This document shows positions 19,262 to 27,285 of a stretch of 64,000 nucleotides of DNA, piece by piece. Source of the stretch: Rhodanobacter sp. Its GTDB lineage: Bacteria; Pseudomonadota; Gammaproteobacteria; Xanthomonadales; Rhodanobacteraceae. The stretch is from positions 310,001 to 374,000 of the forward strand of contig SCRM01000016.1 of the NCBI GenBank assembly GCA_004298045.1, in the 5' to 3' direction. Position 1 is the first letter of the stretch; every line of letters starts with the position of its first letter. The position numbers and the translations under genes were made by a program. The notes below the pieces were generated by a model that worked only from the letters and a program-made list of their open reading frames with translations, did no database searches and was not told where the DNA came from.

Positions 19262-20572
19262 TCAACTCGACTTCAACTGCCAGGCCGGCTGCACGTGCGC
19301 CGCGCGCCAGGCCGGATAGAACGCCGCCAGCACGGTCGCGACGATGGCTGCGAGCAGGGTGAGCCCCACCAGCGAGACATCAAGCTGCGCCAGCTGCGCG
19401 ATCTGCGGTGGAAACAGCACGCCCACGCCAGCCACGCCCAGCGCGGTGAGCAGCAGACCAAGCACGCCGCCGGCCAAACCTACCGTGCCCGCTTCGGTCA
19501 GGTACTGCGCGTAGATCTCCAGCCGCGTGGCGCCCAGGGCGCGGCGCACGCCGATCTCGCCCGCACGCCGCATGAACTTCGCCAGCAGCAGGCCGATGGT
19601 GTTGACCAGGCAGATCAGAAAGAAGCCCAGCGCCACCGCCAGCGAGATGCGCGTTTCCGGCGGTACCACATGCCGATAGTCCAGCCACTGCGCCACGTCG
19701 CGCAGGCGCACGTTGGGCGCCCAGGCGTAGCGTCCGGCGCGTTGCTGGCCGGCGGCGTAATGGGTGAGGAAACTGCGGTAGCTCGCGACCTCGGCCGGGG
19801 TGTCCAGTTCCACCCAGGGTGTGATCCACACGCAGTTGCTCTGCAGATACTCCTGCCAGGTGGTGAAGCTGAGCGAACCGCGGCAACTGTTGCGGCCACT
19901 GGGGCGCATCTGCAAATCCAGCGCACGGGTGAACGGGATGTAGATATCCGATTCGTCGGCAAAACCGTGGGTACTGAACAGGTCGTAGAAGCGCGGACGA
20001 GGGTTCCAGTGATTGGTGACGCCCACGACACGGTAATCGCGACCACCAAGGTTGATCGTGCGTCCCACGCTGTTCGCGCCGGCGAATACCTTCTGGTTGA
20101 GTTCAGCGCTGATGACCACGTCGGCGGCACGCGCATCATCGTCTTGTTCGCTCCAGCCGCCGCCGTAGCGGAACGACACTTCGAACATCGCGAAGAAGTC
20201 GCTGCCCACGGCATAACCGATTGCATTCAAGGGCAGGTCGCGGTCGTCGCCCGGCATCACCGACATCTGGACCTGATACAGCAACGTCTGGCGCTTTGCC
20301 TCGTGCGCCCGCATCAGCGCCATCGCGTCGATGTAGCCCAGCGCCTCCACCGGCTCGCCATCGATGTTTTGCTGCGGCCCCCAGGCATCGACCTGCGGAA
20401 TGAACAACTGCGCCGACTTGTCCGGTATCGGGTTGCCCGACACCGCGCGAAACACCGAATACGTGATCATCGACGCCGCCACGCCGAAACCGATCGCCAT
20501 CACCATCAATGCGGTGAGCGCCGGATTGCGCCGCAGGCTGCGCAGACCAAGTTGAAAGTAGTAGGCGAGCAT
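19262..20572 (-). CDS. MacB/FtsX-type ABC permease, A type (pair 5)
   Basis: A 436-residue A-type permease (MLAYYFQLGLRSLRRN), the first permease to be transcribed in the array. Cys230 and Cys247 flank a 16-residue loop. The FtsX motif is EIGVRRALGATRLEIYAQ. The VFRAVSGNPIP segment groups it with pair 4. It follows the outer-membrane channel gene after 104 bases that contain an inverted repeat. Confidence 0.9.
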   Translation of the reverse strand: MLAYYFQLGLRSLRRNPALTALMVMAIGFGVAASMITYSVFRAVSGNPIPDKSAQLFIPQVDAWGPQQNIDGEPVEALGYIDAMALMRAHEAKRQTLLYQVQMSVMPGDDRDLPLNAIGYAVGSDFFAMFEVSFRYGGGWSEQDDDARAADVVISAELNQKVFAGANSVGRTINLGGRDYRVVGVTNHWNPRPRFYDLFSTHGFADESDIYIPFTRALDLQMRPSGRNSCRGSLSFTTWQEYLQSNCVWITPWVELDTPAEVASYRSFLTHYAAGQQRAGRYAWAPNVRLRDVAQWLDYRHVVPPETRISLAVALGFFLICLVNTIGLLLAKFMRRAGEIGVRRALGATRLEIYAQYLTEAGTVGLAGGVLGLLLTALGVAGVGVLFPPQIAQLAQLDVSLVGLTLLAAIVATVLAAFYPAWRAAHVQPAWQLKSS

Positions 20573-20579
20573 GGCTTAT

Positions 20580-20674
20580 CCGGGATTCGGGATCAGAGAT
20601 ACGGGATTCGGAAAAGCAACGGACCCGCGAGCTTGGGGTTTTGCGAATCTCCCACCCCCAATCCCGAATCCCGG
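20580..20674. repeat. GGGATTCGG-family inverted repeat
   Basis: Arms CCGGGATTCGGGAT (20580-20593) and ATCCCGAATCCCGG (20661-20674) are perfect complements. It lies between the channel gene and the first permease gene. Confidence 0.8.
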
Positions 20675-20676
20675 CC

Positions 20677-22020
20677 TCATTGCAGCAACCCGTTCACCGC
20701 CTGCAGGTCGCGCATGTCGATGGTGCCGGCGGCCTGCTTGAGCAGCAGCTTGTTGAGCACGAACTGGTGGCGCACCACGGTGTATTCGCTCTGCATGCTG
20801 GCGAGGTACTGGATGGCGAACACCACGTTGGTCAGCGACTGCGTGCCGATGGTGTAGCCCGCGCGCATTGAGGCCACGGTCTTCTGCGCGGCATCGACCG
20901 AGTCGCGCGCGCTGGCCACCTGCTCGATGCCGTCCACCACCAGGTTGAAATAGTTGGCCGCGTCGCGCGCGGCCTGGCGGCGCCGGGTTTCCAGCACACC
21001 CTGGTCGGCGTCGCGCTGGTACAGCGCCTGCTTCACCCGTGCATGCGTGAGCCCGCCGCTGAACAACGGGACATTGAGGGTAAGGCCCACCGTGGTGGTG
21101 GCCGGCCCGTAGGCGCCGGTGCCCGGCATGGTGTTCGACCACTGGCCGAACTTGTTGTAGCCAACGCCGGCGACGAGCGTCGGCAGGTGGCCGGCGCGCG
21201 CCGCGCCCACCCGGTGCTCGTCGCTGGTCACGGCGTAGCGCGCGGCGAGCACGGTGGGGTTGGTCTTCAGCGCCGCGTCCACCCACGCCTGCTCGCTGTC
21301 CGGCTGTGGCGGCTGCATCGGCAGGTCGTCGCGCAGCTTCTTCAGCTCGCCCACCGGCTTGCCGGTGATCTGCTGCAGCGCGCGGCGGGCGTCCTTGACG
21401 CCGTCCTGCGCACTGATCCGCTGGGCCTTGATGTACAGGTAGAGCGCCTTCGACTGGTTGACGTCGGCCTCCATCGACAGCCCGTTCTTGAAGCGCGAGG
21501 AGGTCTGCTCGAACTCCTGCTTGTAGGCGTCCTCGTAGGCACGGTCGATGGCGAGCATGTCCTGGGCCACCAGCACGTTGAAATACGCACCGGCCACGCG
21601 CACGTACAGGTTCTGCAGCGCGGCCTGGTAGGTCTGCTCCTGGGCATCCTCGGCGGCATGCGCCGCGCGCAGGCTGGCAATGGCGGACAGGTCGACGATC
21701 GGCTGGCTGAAGTTGCCGACGAGACTGCGGCCGCGCACGTGCCCGCCACCGCCGGTCTGGACGATGTTGCCGCTGCCGTCGGTGGTCTGCGTGCTGCCGG
21801 TGCTGTGGATCTGGTTCAACGCCAGCCCGGCCGACAACTGCGGCAACAGCGCCGCGCGCGCCACCGGCACACCTTCGGCCACCAGCAGCCGCTGTGCATC
21901 GGCGGTGGCCAGCACCGGATCGTTGGCGACCGCCTGGCGGTAGGCGTCCATCAGGTCTTCGCCGTGCACCAGCATCGGCGCAAGGGCAAGCAGCAGGGCG
22001 GGCAACAGCTTCATGCGCAT
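20677..22020 (-). CDS. TolC-family outer-membrane efflux protein
   Basis: A 447-residue TolC/OEP-type protein. The signal peptide is MRMKLLPALLLALAPMLVHG; the alternative start 22014 differs by two residues. The mature part has the two OEP halves with long coiled-coil helices (DAYRQAVANDPVL, ARYAVTSDEHRVGAARAG, then the C-terminal YTIGTQSLTNVVFAIQYL). It should form the trimeric outer-membrane exit duct for the adaptor and permeases of this block. It lies just after the ATPase gene (35 bases). Confidence 0.92.
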   Translation of the reverse strand: MRMKLLPALLLALAPMLVHGEDLMDAYRQAVANDPVLATADAQRLLVAEGVPVARAALLPQLSAGLALNQIHSTGSTQTTDGSGNIVQTGGGGHVRGRSLVGNFSQPIVDLSAIASLRAAHAAEDAQEQTYQAALQNLYVRVAGAYFNVLVAQDMLAIDRAYEDAYKQEFEQTSSRFKNGLSMEADVNQSKALYLYIKAQRISAQDGVKDARRALQQITGKPVGELKKLRDDLPMQPPQPDSEQAWVDAALKTNPTVLAARYAVTSDEHRVGAARAGHLPTLVAGVGYNKFGQWSNTMPGTGAYGPATTTVGLTLNVPLFSGGLTHARVKQALYQRDADQGVLETRRRQAARDAANYFNLVVDGIEQVASARDSVDAAQKTVASMRAGYTIGTQSLTNVVFAIQYLASMQSEYTVVRHQFVLNKLLLKQAAGTIDMRDLQAVNGLLQ

Positions 22021-22055
22021 GGACGGCACCGGGTGGCGGGGGTGGTTCTGGAACC

Positions 22056-22781
22056 TCACGCCGGGTCCGCGCTGCCGTGCGCGGCGGCGTGGCCGGTGTG
22101 GAACCGCGGTTCCTCGGCGAGATCCACCACCTGGCCGTCGATGATGTGCACGTTGCGCTGTGCACGGGCGGCCAGCTCGGGATCGTGGGTGACCATGACG
22201 ATGGTGGCGCCGCCCTGGTGGATTTCCTCCAGCAGCTCCAGCACGCCGCGCGCCATCTGCGTATCCAGGTTGCCGGTGGGTTCATCGGCGAGCAGCAGGC
22301 GGGGTGAACCGGCCAGCGCGCGGGCGATCGCCACGCGCTGCTGCTGGCCGCCGGAAAGCTCCGCCGGATAATGCTTGAGCCGCGACGACAACCCCACGCG
22401 CTCCAGCGCATCCATGATCCGCTGCTTGCGCTCCGGCGCCTTCATGCCGCGGTAGCGCAGCGGCACCTCCACGTTGTCGAACACGTTGAGGTCGGGAATG
22501 AGGTTGAACGCCTGGAAGATGAAGCCGATCTTCTCGTTGCGGATCTTCGAGCGCGCGTTGTCGTTCAACTGGCTCACCTCGATGCCGTCAAGGTGGTACT
22601 CGCCGCCGCTGAAGGTTTCCAGCAGGCCGGCGATGGTGAGGAAGGTGGTCTTGCCCGACCCGGACGGGCCGGTGACGGCGACGAACTCGCCTTCCTTCAC
22701 GTCGATGTTGAAATCGCGCAGCGCATAGGTCTCCACCACTTCGGTGCGATAGACCTTGGACAGGTGGGTCATTTTCAGCAT
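22056..22781 (-). CDS. ABC transporter ATPase, MacB/LolD type
   Basis: A 241-residue nucleotide-binding protein with Walker A GPSGSGKTT (about 41-49), Q loop, signature LSGGQQQRVAIARAL, Walker B LLLADEPTGNLD and the switch His in VTHDPEL. The family is that of MacB, LolD and FtsE. The start (MLKMTHLSKVYRTEVVETYAL) has GAGG upstream; the upstream in-frame extension is the intergenic repeat. It is the only ATPase in the block, so it presumably powers all five permease pairs. Confidence 0.94.
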   Translation of the reverse strand: MLKMTHLSKVYRTEVVETYALRDFNIDVKEGEFVAVTGPSGSGKTTFLTIAGLLETFSGGEYHLDGIEVSQLNDNARSKIRNEKIGFIFQAFNLIPDLNVFDNVEVPLRYRGMKAPERKQRIMDALERVGLSSRLKHYPAELSGGQQQRVAIARALAGSPRLLLADEPTGNLDTQMARGVLELLEEIHQGGATIVMVTHDPELAARAQRNVHIIDGQVVDLAEEPRFHTGHAAAHGSADPA

Positions 22782-22848
22782 GGGTGTTGCCTCGCGCTTA
22801 TGGATGAATGGGTGATGCAAACATCGTGGTTCTGGTGAAGCTGGATTC

Positions 22849-22924
22849 GTGATTGGGGATTCGGCAAAGCCAAGGCCCACGCACTGCCGTTTTTCCGAAT
22901 CTCCAATCCCGGATCCCCAATCAC
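22849..22924. repeat. GGGATTCGG-family inverted repeat
   Basis: GTGATTGGGGATTCGG is complemented by a CCGAATCTCC...CCCCAATCAC arm. It lies between the adaptor and ATPase genes, within the same transcription direction. Confidence 0.7.
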
Positions 22925-22945
22925 GGGACGGCACCGAAAGCTCCG

Positions 22946-24217
22946 CTACCGCGCGATCGCCACGCGCGCCGCACCCTTGAAACTATCCGTACCGGAAATC
23001 ACGATCTGGTCGCCTTCCTTGAGGCCCTGCAGGATCTCCACCTTGTCGATGCTGGAGACGCCCACGCGAATCGGGGTCCTGGTGGCAATGCCGTCCTTGA
23101 CCACGTAGGCGTAGCTGCCGCCGGATTCGTCGACGAAGGAACCGCGCTGCACGGTGAGCACGTTGTCGCGCTTGTCGAGCAGGATGCGCACGGACAGGCG
23201 CTGGTTCTGGCGCAACTGCTTCGGCGTGGTGCCCTCGAAGCGCACGCGGGCGGCCACTTCGCCGTTCACCACCTCGGGCGAGATCGCGCTGACCAGGCCT
23301 TTCCAGGTGTTGCCGTTGCCGCTGATCTCGCCGGTCATGCCGATCGCGAGGTCGCGGGCGAAGCTCTCGGGCACCTTCACTTCCACTTCCAGCGCGGTGA
23401 GGTCGATCACGCTGAGCAGCTGCGCGTCCTTCGCCACGGTCGCCACCGGCGCGATGAACAACTGGCCGACCTGGCCGTCCACCGGCGATTTCACGTTCAA
23501 ATCGTCCACCTGGCGCTGCAGGTCCTGCACCACCAGCATCTGGTTGGCATGCGCCAGCTTCTTGGCCTGGATGTTGAAGTTCAGGCTGTCGTTGCTCATG
23601 CCGAGATCGGCCTTGGCATGCGCCAGCGTGATCCTGGCCTTTTCCAGATCGTCCTTGGCCTTGTCCACCGCCACCCCGGTGGACGCGCCGGCGGCATACG
23701 CCTTCTGCTCGCGGTCGAGGTTGTTGGCGGCGCTCTTGGCATCGATCTGGGCGTCGTCGTAGGCCTTCTGCAAGGCGCCGCGCCTGGTCCGCGCGTCCAC
23801 CTGCGCCTGCAGGTAGTCCACCTTCATCGCGTCGGCCCTGGACTGTTCCTGCGCCAGCTTGTTGCGCAGCTCGGGGCTGTCGATCACCGCCAGCACCTGG
23901 CCCTTCCTCACCGCGTCGCCGGCGCGCACCTTAAGCACCGCCGCGCCGCCGTAGGTGGCGTAGAGCGTGGGGCTGTTCGCCGCCACCACCTTGCCCTCGG
24001 CGGCGATGTCGCGCACGAACGGGCCGCGTTCCACGGTGGCGAAGGCCAGCCGCGACGCGCTCACCGAGGCGTCGGCCGAGAACAGGCGGAGGATGCCGGG
24101 CATGGCGAACGCCAGCACCACCAGCAAAGCCACGCCGCCACCGATGAAGAGCAGGCGACGCTTGCGGTTGGGCTTGGTTTCGACCAGACGGTCCTGGGCG
24201 GAAGTGTCGCGGATCAT
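22946..24217 (-). CDS. Periplasmic adaptor (HlyD/MacA-like), first gene of the efflux block
   Basis: A 423-residue membrane-fusion protein: basic cytoplasmic tail, membrane anchor (about 22-42), lipoyl-like half with ATYGGAAVLKVRAGDAV, a long alpha-helical hairpin (about 120-220), then barrel domains with VKSPVDGQVGQLF. It should link inner-membrane permeases to the TolC-type channel. The start 24217 is supported by the sigma-54 promoter: its predicted transcription start (about 24251) lies inside a longer frame beginning at 24286, excluding that start. No strong Shine-Dalgarno sequence is visible. Confidence 0.92.
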   Translation of the reverse strand: MIRDTSAQDRLVETKPNRKRRLLFIGGGVALLVVLAFAMPGILRLFSADASVSASRLAFATVERGPFVRDIAAEGKVVAANSPTLYATYGGAAVLKVRAGDAVRKGQVLAVIDSPELRNKLAQEQSRADAMKVDYLQAQVDARTRRGALQKAYDDAQIDAKSAANNLDREQKAYAAGASTGVAVDKAKDDLEKARITLAHAKADLGMSNDSLNFNIQAKKLAHANQMLVVQDLQRQVDDLNVKSPVDGQVGQLFIAPVATVAKDAQLLSVIDLTALEVEVKVPESFARDLAIGMTGEISGNGNTWKGLVSAISPEVVNGEVAARVRFEGTTPKQLRQNQRLSVRILLDKRDNVLTVQRGSFVDESGGSYAYVVKDGIATRTPIRVGVSSIDKVEILQGLKEGDQIVISGTDSFKGAARVAIAR

Positions 24218-24262
24218 CGGCGGCTCGCTCGCCGCGGACAGCGCGGCATCGCCAGACTGTGA

Positions 24263-24277
24263 GCAAGCCGCGTGCCA
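24263..24277 (-). promoter_or_regulatory. Sigma-54 (-24/-12) promoter of the efflux block
   Basis: On the minus strand the sequence is TGGCACGCGGCTTGC, an exact match to the consensus TGGCACG-N4-TTGC. It lies about 45 bases before the adaptor start and downstream of two perfect dyads. No other equally good match was seen in the gaps of the block that I examined. Confidence 0.88.
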
Positions 24278-24318
24278 GCCCGGCACGGGATATCGAAGTT
24301 ACGCCGAATCAGCTACTT

Positions 24319-24341
24319 GCATGCGGCCGACAGCCGCATGC
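24319..24341. promoter_or_regulatory. Dyad 2: candidate enhancer site for the NtrC-type activator
   Basis: GCATGCGGC and GCCGCATGC, perfect complements, are separated by five bases. The centre is about 78 bases before the predicted transcription start, a normal distance for activators of sigma-54 promoters. Confidence 0.65.
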
Positions 24342-24342
24342 C

Positions 24343-24358
24343 GGTGTCCGCGGACACC
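24343..24358. promoter_or_regulatory. Dyad 1: candidate enhancer site for the NtrC-type activator
   Basis: GGTGTCCGCGGACACC is a perfect 16-base palindrome centred about 98 bases before the predicted transcription start, two helical turns from dyad 2. Confidence 0.65.
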
Positions 24359-24375
24359 GTGCGGACAATACGCGG

Positions 24376-25263
24376 TCAGCGCCGCAGGCCAGCCTGCGCG
24401 ATGAACGCGTCGAGCAGCGCGCCGCGGTATTTTTGCCGGTGGATCAGCATCGACAGCTTGCGGCGCAGGTCGAGAAACGGTGTTTTCAGCGCCCTGATCC
24501 GACCGGTCGCCAGCGCGTCGGTTACCGCCACCTGCGGCAGGCAGGCAATGCCCAGCCCGGCAATCACCGCCTGCTTGATCGCCTCGATCTGGTCGAGTTC
24601 CAGCACGGTATCGCCCGGCGGCAATTGCGAAAGCACGCGTTCGGTAGTGGCTCGCGTGGCGGAGCCAGGCTCGCGCAGCACCCAGTGCGCACCGGCGAAA
24701 TCGGCTGGTTTCAGACCGCGTTTGTGCGCCAGCAGGTGATCTGGCGCGGCGCATACCACGAGCGAGTCGTCACGCCACGCGCGCATGTCCAGTTGCGGAT
24801 GGGTGACCGGACCTTCGACGCAGCCAATGTCCAGACTGTGATCGAGTACCCCGGCAGCAATCGCGGCGGTGTTTGCCACGCGCAAATGGATCGCTACCTG
24901 GGAGTGACTGCGCACGAAACCGCCGAGCAATTCACCCACGCGGTAGTTGCCCACGGTATTGCTGGCGCCCACGCGCAGTTCGCCGACCAGTACCTCGCCA
25001 CCTGCGCGGCCGCGATGCAGGAAATCGGCGTGGCGTTCGAGCAGCTCCTGTGCCAGCGGCAACAGCTCACGGCCGCGTGCGTTGAGCCGCAAACGGCCGC
25101 GCTCACGGGCAAACAGCGGTGCACCGAGCTGCCGTTCCAGCTCGGCCAGCGCCATGCTGGCCGCCGGCTGGGTGAGATGCAGTTGGTCGGCGGCGGCGCG
25201 CACGCCGCCGCCAAGCGCCACCTGCACGAAGACGGCAAGTTGCCGCGGACTGCTGCCTTGCAT
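24376..25263 (-). CDS. LysR-type regulator, YeiE-like
   Basis: A 295-residue LysR protein: N-terminal winged helix-turn-helix (about 1-60, with AAADQLHLTQPAASMALAEL), then a two-lobed effector-binding domain. It is divergent from a YeiH-type exporter gene 72 bases away, the arrangement known for the YeiE regulator and YeiH. A perfect dyad in the shared gap (25275-25292) is a likely binding site. It probably controls the exporter in response to a small sulfur-containing anion; that ligand is inferred from the family, not seen here. Confidence 0.9.
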   Translation of the reverse strand: MQGSSPRQLAVFVQVALGGGVRAAADQLHLTQPAASMALAELERQLGAPLFARERGRLRLNARGRELLPLAQELLERHADFLHRGRAGGEVLVGELRVGASNTVGNYRVGELLGGFVRSHSQVAIHLRVANTAAIAAGVLDHSLDIGCVEGPVTHPQLDMRAWRDDSLVVCAAPDHLLAHKRGLKPADFAGAHWVLREPGSATRATTERVLSQLPPGDTVLELDQIEAIKQAVIAGLGIACLPQVAVTDALATGRIRALKTPFLDLRRKLSMLIHRQKYRGALLDAFIAQAGLRR

Positions 25264-25274
25264 CAGTTTGCCTT

Positions 25275-25292
25275 ATGTTTGCCATCAAACAT
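25275..25292. promoter_or_regulatory. LysR-type dyad in the divergent regulator/exporter gap
   Basis: ATGTTTG and CAAACAT, perfect complements with a four-base spacer, lie just upstream of the regulator start and in the promoter region of the exporter gene. Confidence 0.6.
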
Positions 25293-25335
25293 TTGCAATT
25301 TTGCTGATGTACCGGGGCCAGGACAATGGCCCCTC

Positions 25336-26361
25336 ATGAATACCGCCACCGTCGCGCCAGCCGCTCGTCCGTCACCGCTGCGCCTCGCGCCGGGGCTGGC
25401 GCTGGCCGCCGCCATTGCCGTGCTCGCCAGCGGGTTTGGCACGCTGGCGCCGCTGATCGGCGCACCGGTGATCGGCATCGTGCTCGGACTGCTCGTGCGC
25501 AACTTTGCACCGCCAAGCCCACGCTTTGCCCCCGGCCTCGCGTTTGCCAGCAGCAACGTGCTCAAGGCGTCGGTGATCGCCCTGGGCTTCGGCCTCAGCC
25601 TCGACCAAGTGGTGGCGGTGGGCGGCAAATCGCTGGCGGTGACGCTGGTTACCCTCAGCGTGGCGTTTGCCAGCGCGTGGCTGCTCGGGCGCTGGTTGAA
25701 CGTGCACGGCAAGCTCGCGGTGCTGATCGGCGTCGGCACCGCCATCTGCGGCGGCTCGGCGATTGCCGCGGTCACGCCGATCATCCAGCCGGAGGATCAC
25801 GACACCGCGTTCGCGATGGCGACCATCTTTCTGTTCAACGTGATTGCGGTGCTGCTGTTTCCGTTGCTGGGTCACCTGCTGCACCTGTCCGATCTCGGCT
25901 TCGGCCTGTGGGCTGGCACTGCGATCAACGACACGTCGTCGGTGGTGGCCGCCGGCTACAGCTTCAGTCACGCTGCGGGCGACTACGCCACCATCGTCAA
26001 GCTGACGCGCGCCACGCTCATCATTCCGGTGTGCCTGGTGCTGGCCTTGGCGGTGGCCGCGCGCGCCAAACGCGGCGGCGCCGGCGATTTCAGCCTGCGC
26101 CGGATTTTCCCGTGGTTCATCGCTTGGTTCGTGGTGGCTTCCGGTGTGCGCACGCTGGGGCTGATTCCGTCCGCACTACTCCCGGTATTGCACGCCGCAT
26201 CGGTGTTCCTGATCGTGCTGGCACTGACCGCAATCGGCCTCAGCGCCGACCTGCGCCGCATGCTGGCGAGCGGGCCGCGCCCGCTCCTGCTCGGCTTCGG
26301 CGTGTGGGCCGCGGTGGCCATCAGCAGCCTGGCCGTGCAGTACGCGATGGCGAGTTTGTAA
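25336..26361 (+). CDS. YeiH-family putative sulfate exporter
   Basis: A 341-residue polytopic membrane protein with about ten hydrophobic helices. It carries family signatures GLSLDQVVAVGGKSL, GVGTAICGGSAIAAVTP, AFAMATIFLFNVIAVLLFP and LWAGTAINDTSSVVAAGY. The start follows the divergent gap with the LysR gene; a longer in-frame extension overlaps that gene and is rejected. The function of the family (UPF0324/YeiH) is predicted as inorganic sulfur anion export and is poorly tested. Confidence 0.9.
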   Translation: MNTATVAPAARPSPLRLAPGLALAAAIAVLASGFGTLAPLIGAPVIGIVLGLLVRNFAPPSPRFAPGLAFASSNVLKASVIALGFGLSLDQVVAVGGKSLAVTLVTLSVAFASAWLLGRWLNVHGKLAVLIGVGTAICGGSAIAAVTPIIQPEDHDTAFAMATIFLFNVIAVLLFPLLGHLLHLSDLGFGLWAGTAINDTSSVVAAGYSFSHAAGDYATIVKLTRATLIIPVCLVLALAVAARAKRGGAGDFSLRRIFPWFIAWFVVASGVRTLGLIPSALLPVLHAASVFLIVLALTAIGLSADLRRMLASGPRPLLLGFGVWAAVAISSLAVQYAMASL

Positions 26362-26382
26362 GGGCCGGCATCGCGCTTTGCC

Positions 26383-26480
26383 GAATCCCGGCTTGCCGGA
26401 CTAGAGCCCATTCCCGTGAGAACGGCGCGCTCGCACGCTCTCCGCTTTACCAAATCCCGAACCCCAATCCCGGATCCCGA
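26383..26480. repeat. GGGATTCGG-family repeat remnants between convergent genes
   Basis: GCCGAATCCCGGC and, after 60 bases, CCAAATCCCGAACCCCAATCC lie between yeiH and tsaB, whose 3' ends face each other. Confidence 0.6.
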
Positions 26481-26483
26481 CCA

Positions 26484-27188
26484 TCAAGCGTGGGGCAGCG
26501 GCTTGCCCTGCTCGGCCAGCGTCAGCGCAACGTGGTCGCGCAGATACACCGGCAACGCTTTTTCGGGCGCCACCGCACGCCCGGCGCGAAATTCGCGCGC
26601 GCCGATCTCCGCCACGTGCACGGCCTGCGGGAAACGCTCGCCATCCTCGTAACGTGGCTCGCTGCCCAGCTTGGCGCGCAACGCGTCGCGATAGGTGGCC
26701 CAGCCGGTGCCGACTACCTGCCACGCCGCCGCCGACGGCAGCACCAGCGCCTCCGCGGTGCATACGCGTTCCTCGTCCAGCGCAAGCAACGCGCCGTCGC
26801 CACCGCGGCGATAACTGGCGGCGTAGATCTCCCCCATGCGCGCGTCGATCACGGCGAGGATGGCGGCGTCGCCATCCTGTGGAGCCTCCCAGGCCAACGC
26901 GGCCAGCGAAGAGACCGGCACCACCGGCAAGTCGAGCGCCAATGCCATGCCTTGCGCCAGCGACACGGCCAGTCGCACGCCGGTGAAGGCGCCAGGGCCA
27001 CGGCCGACGGCGATCGCGTCCAGCGCATGCCGGTCGATGCCGGCGGCGGCGAGCAGCTCGTCGGTCATCGGCAACACGCGCTCGGCGTGCCGGCGCGGCG
27101 CGAGCTCGCTGCGCGCAAGCACCTCCTCGCCATGGATCAACGCGACGGAGCAGGATTCGGTGGAGGTTTCAATCGCGAGCAGGTTCAT
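26484..27188 (-). CDS. tsaB: tRNA threonylcarbamoyladenosine biosynthesis protein TsaB
   Basis: A 234-residue ASKHA-fold protein. The N-terminus MNLLAIETSTESCSVAL and the motif GRGPGAFTGVRLAVSLAQGMA identify TsaB, which dimerises with TsaD and is needed to make the t6A37 base of ANN-decoding tRNAs in the cytoplasm. The start is at the MNLLAIETS motif; the in-frame upstream stretch is not conserved. It is transcribed in the same direction as the lactate dehydrogenase gene upstream (97-base gap). Confidence 0.96.
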   Translation of the reverse strand: MNLLAIETSTESCSVALIHGEEVLARSELAPRRHAERVLPMTDELLAAAGIDRHALDAIAVGRGPGAFTGVRLAVSLAQGMALALDLPVVPVSSLAALAWEAPQDGDAAILAVIDARMGEIYAASYRRGGDGALLALDEERVCTAEALVLPSAAAWQVVGTGWATYRDALRAKLGSEPRYEDGERFPQAVHVAEIGAREFRAGRAVAPEKALPVYLRDHVALTLAEQGKPLPHA

Positions 27189-27285
27189 AGCCGGGCATGA
27201 TACTGCCGGCTGCACTTTGCCTGCCGTGGCACTGGGTACGAGCAACCCTGCGGAACGAGACGTTCGCCACTCGCGGGAAGTGGCG

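Noticed and set aside
24218-24286. Longer adaptor start at 24286
   Set aside because: It would begin upstream of the predicted sigma-54 transcription start, so its codon would not be in the mRNA.
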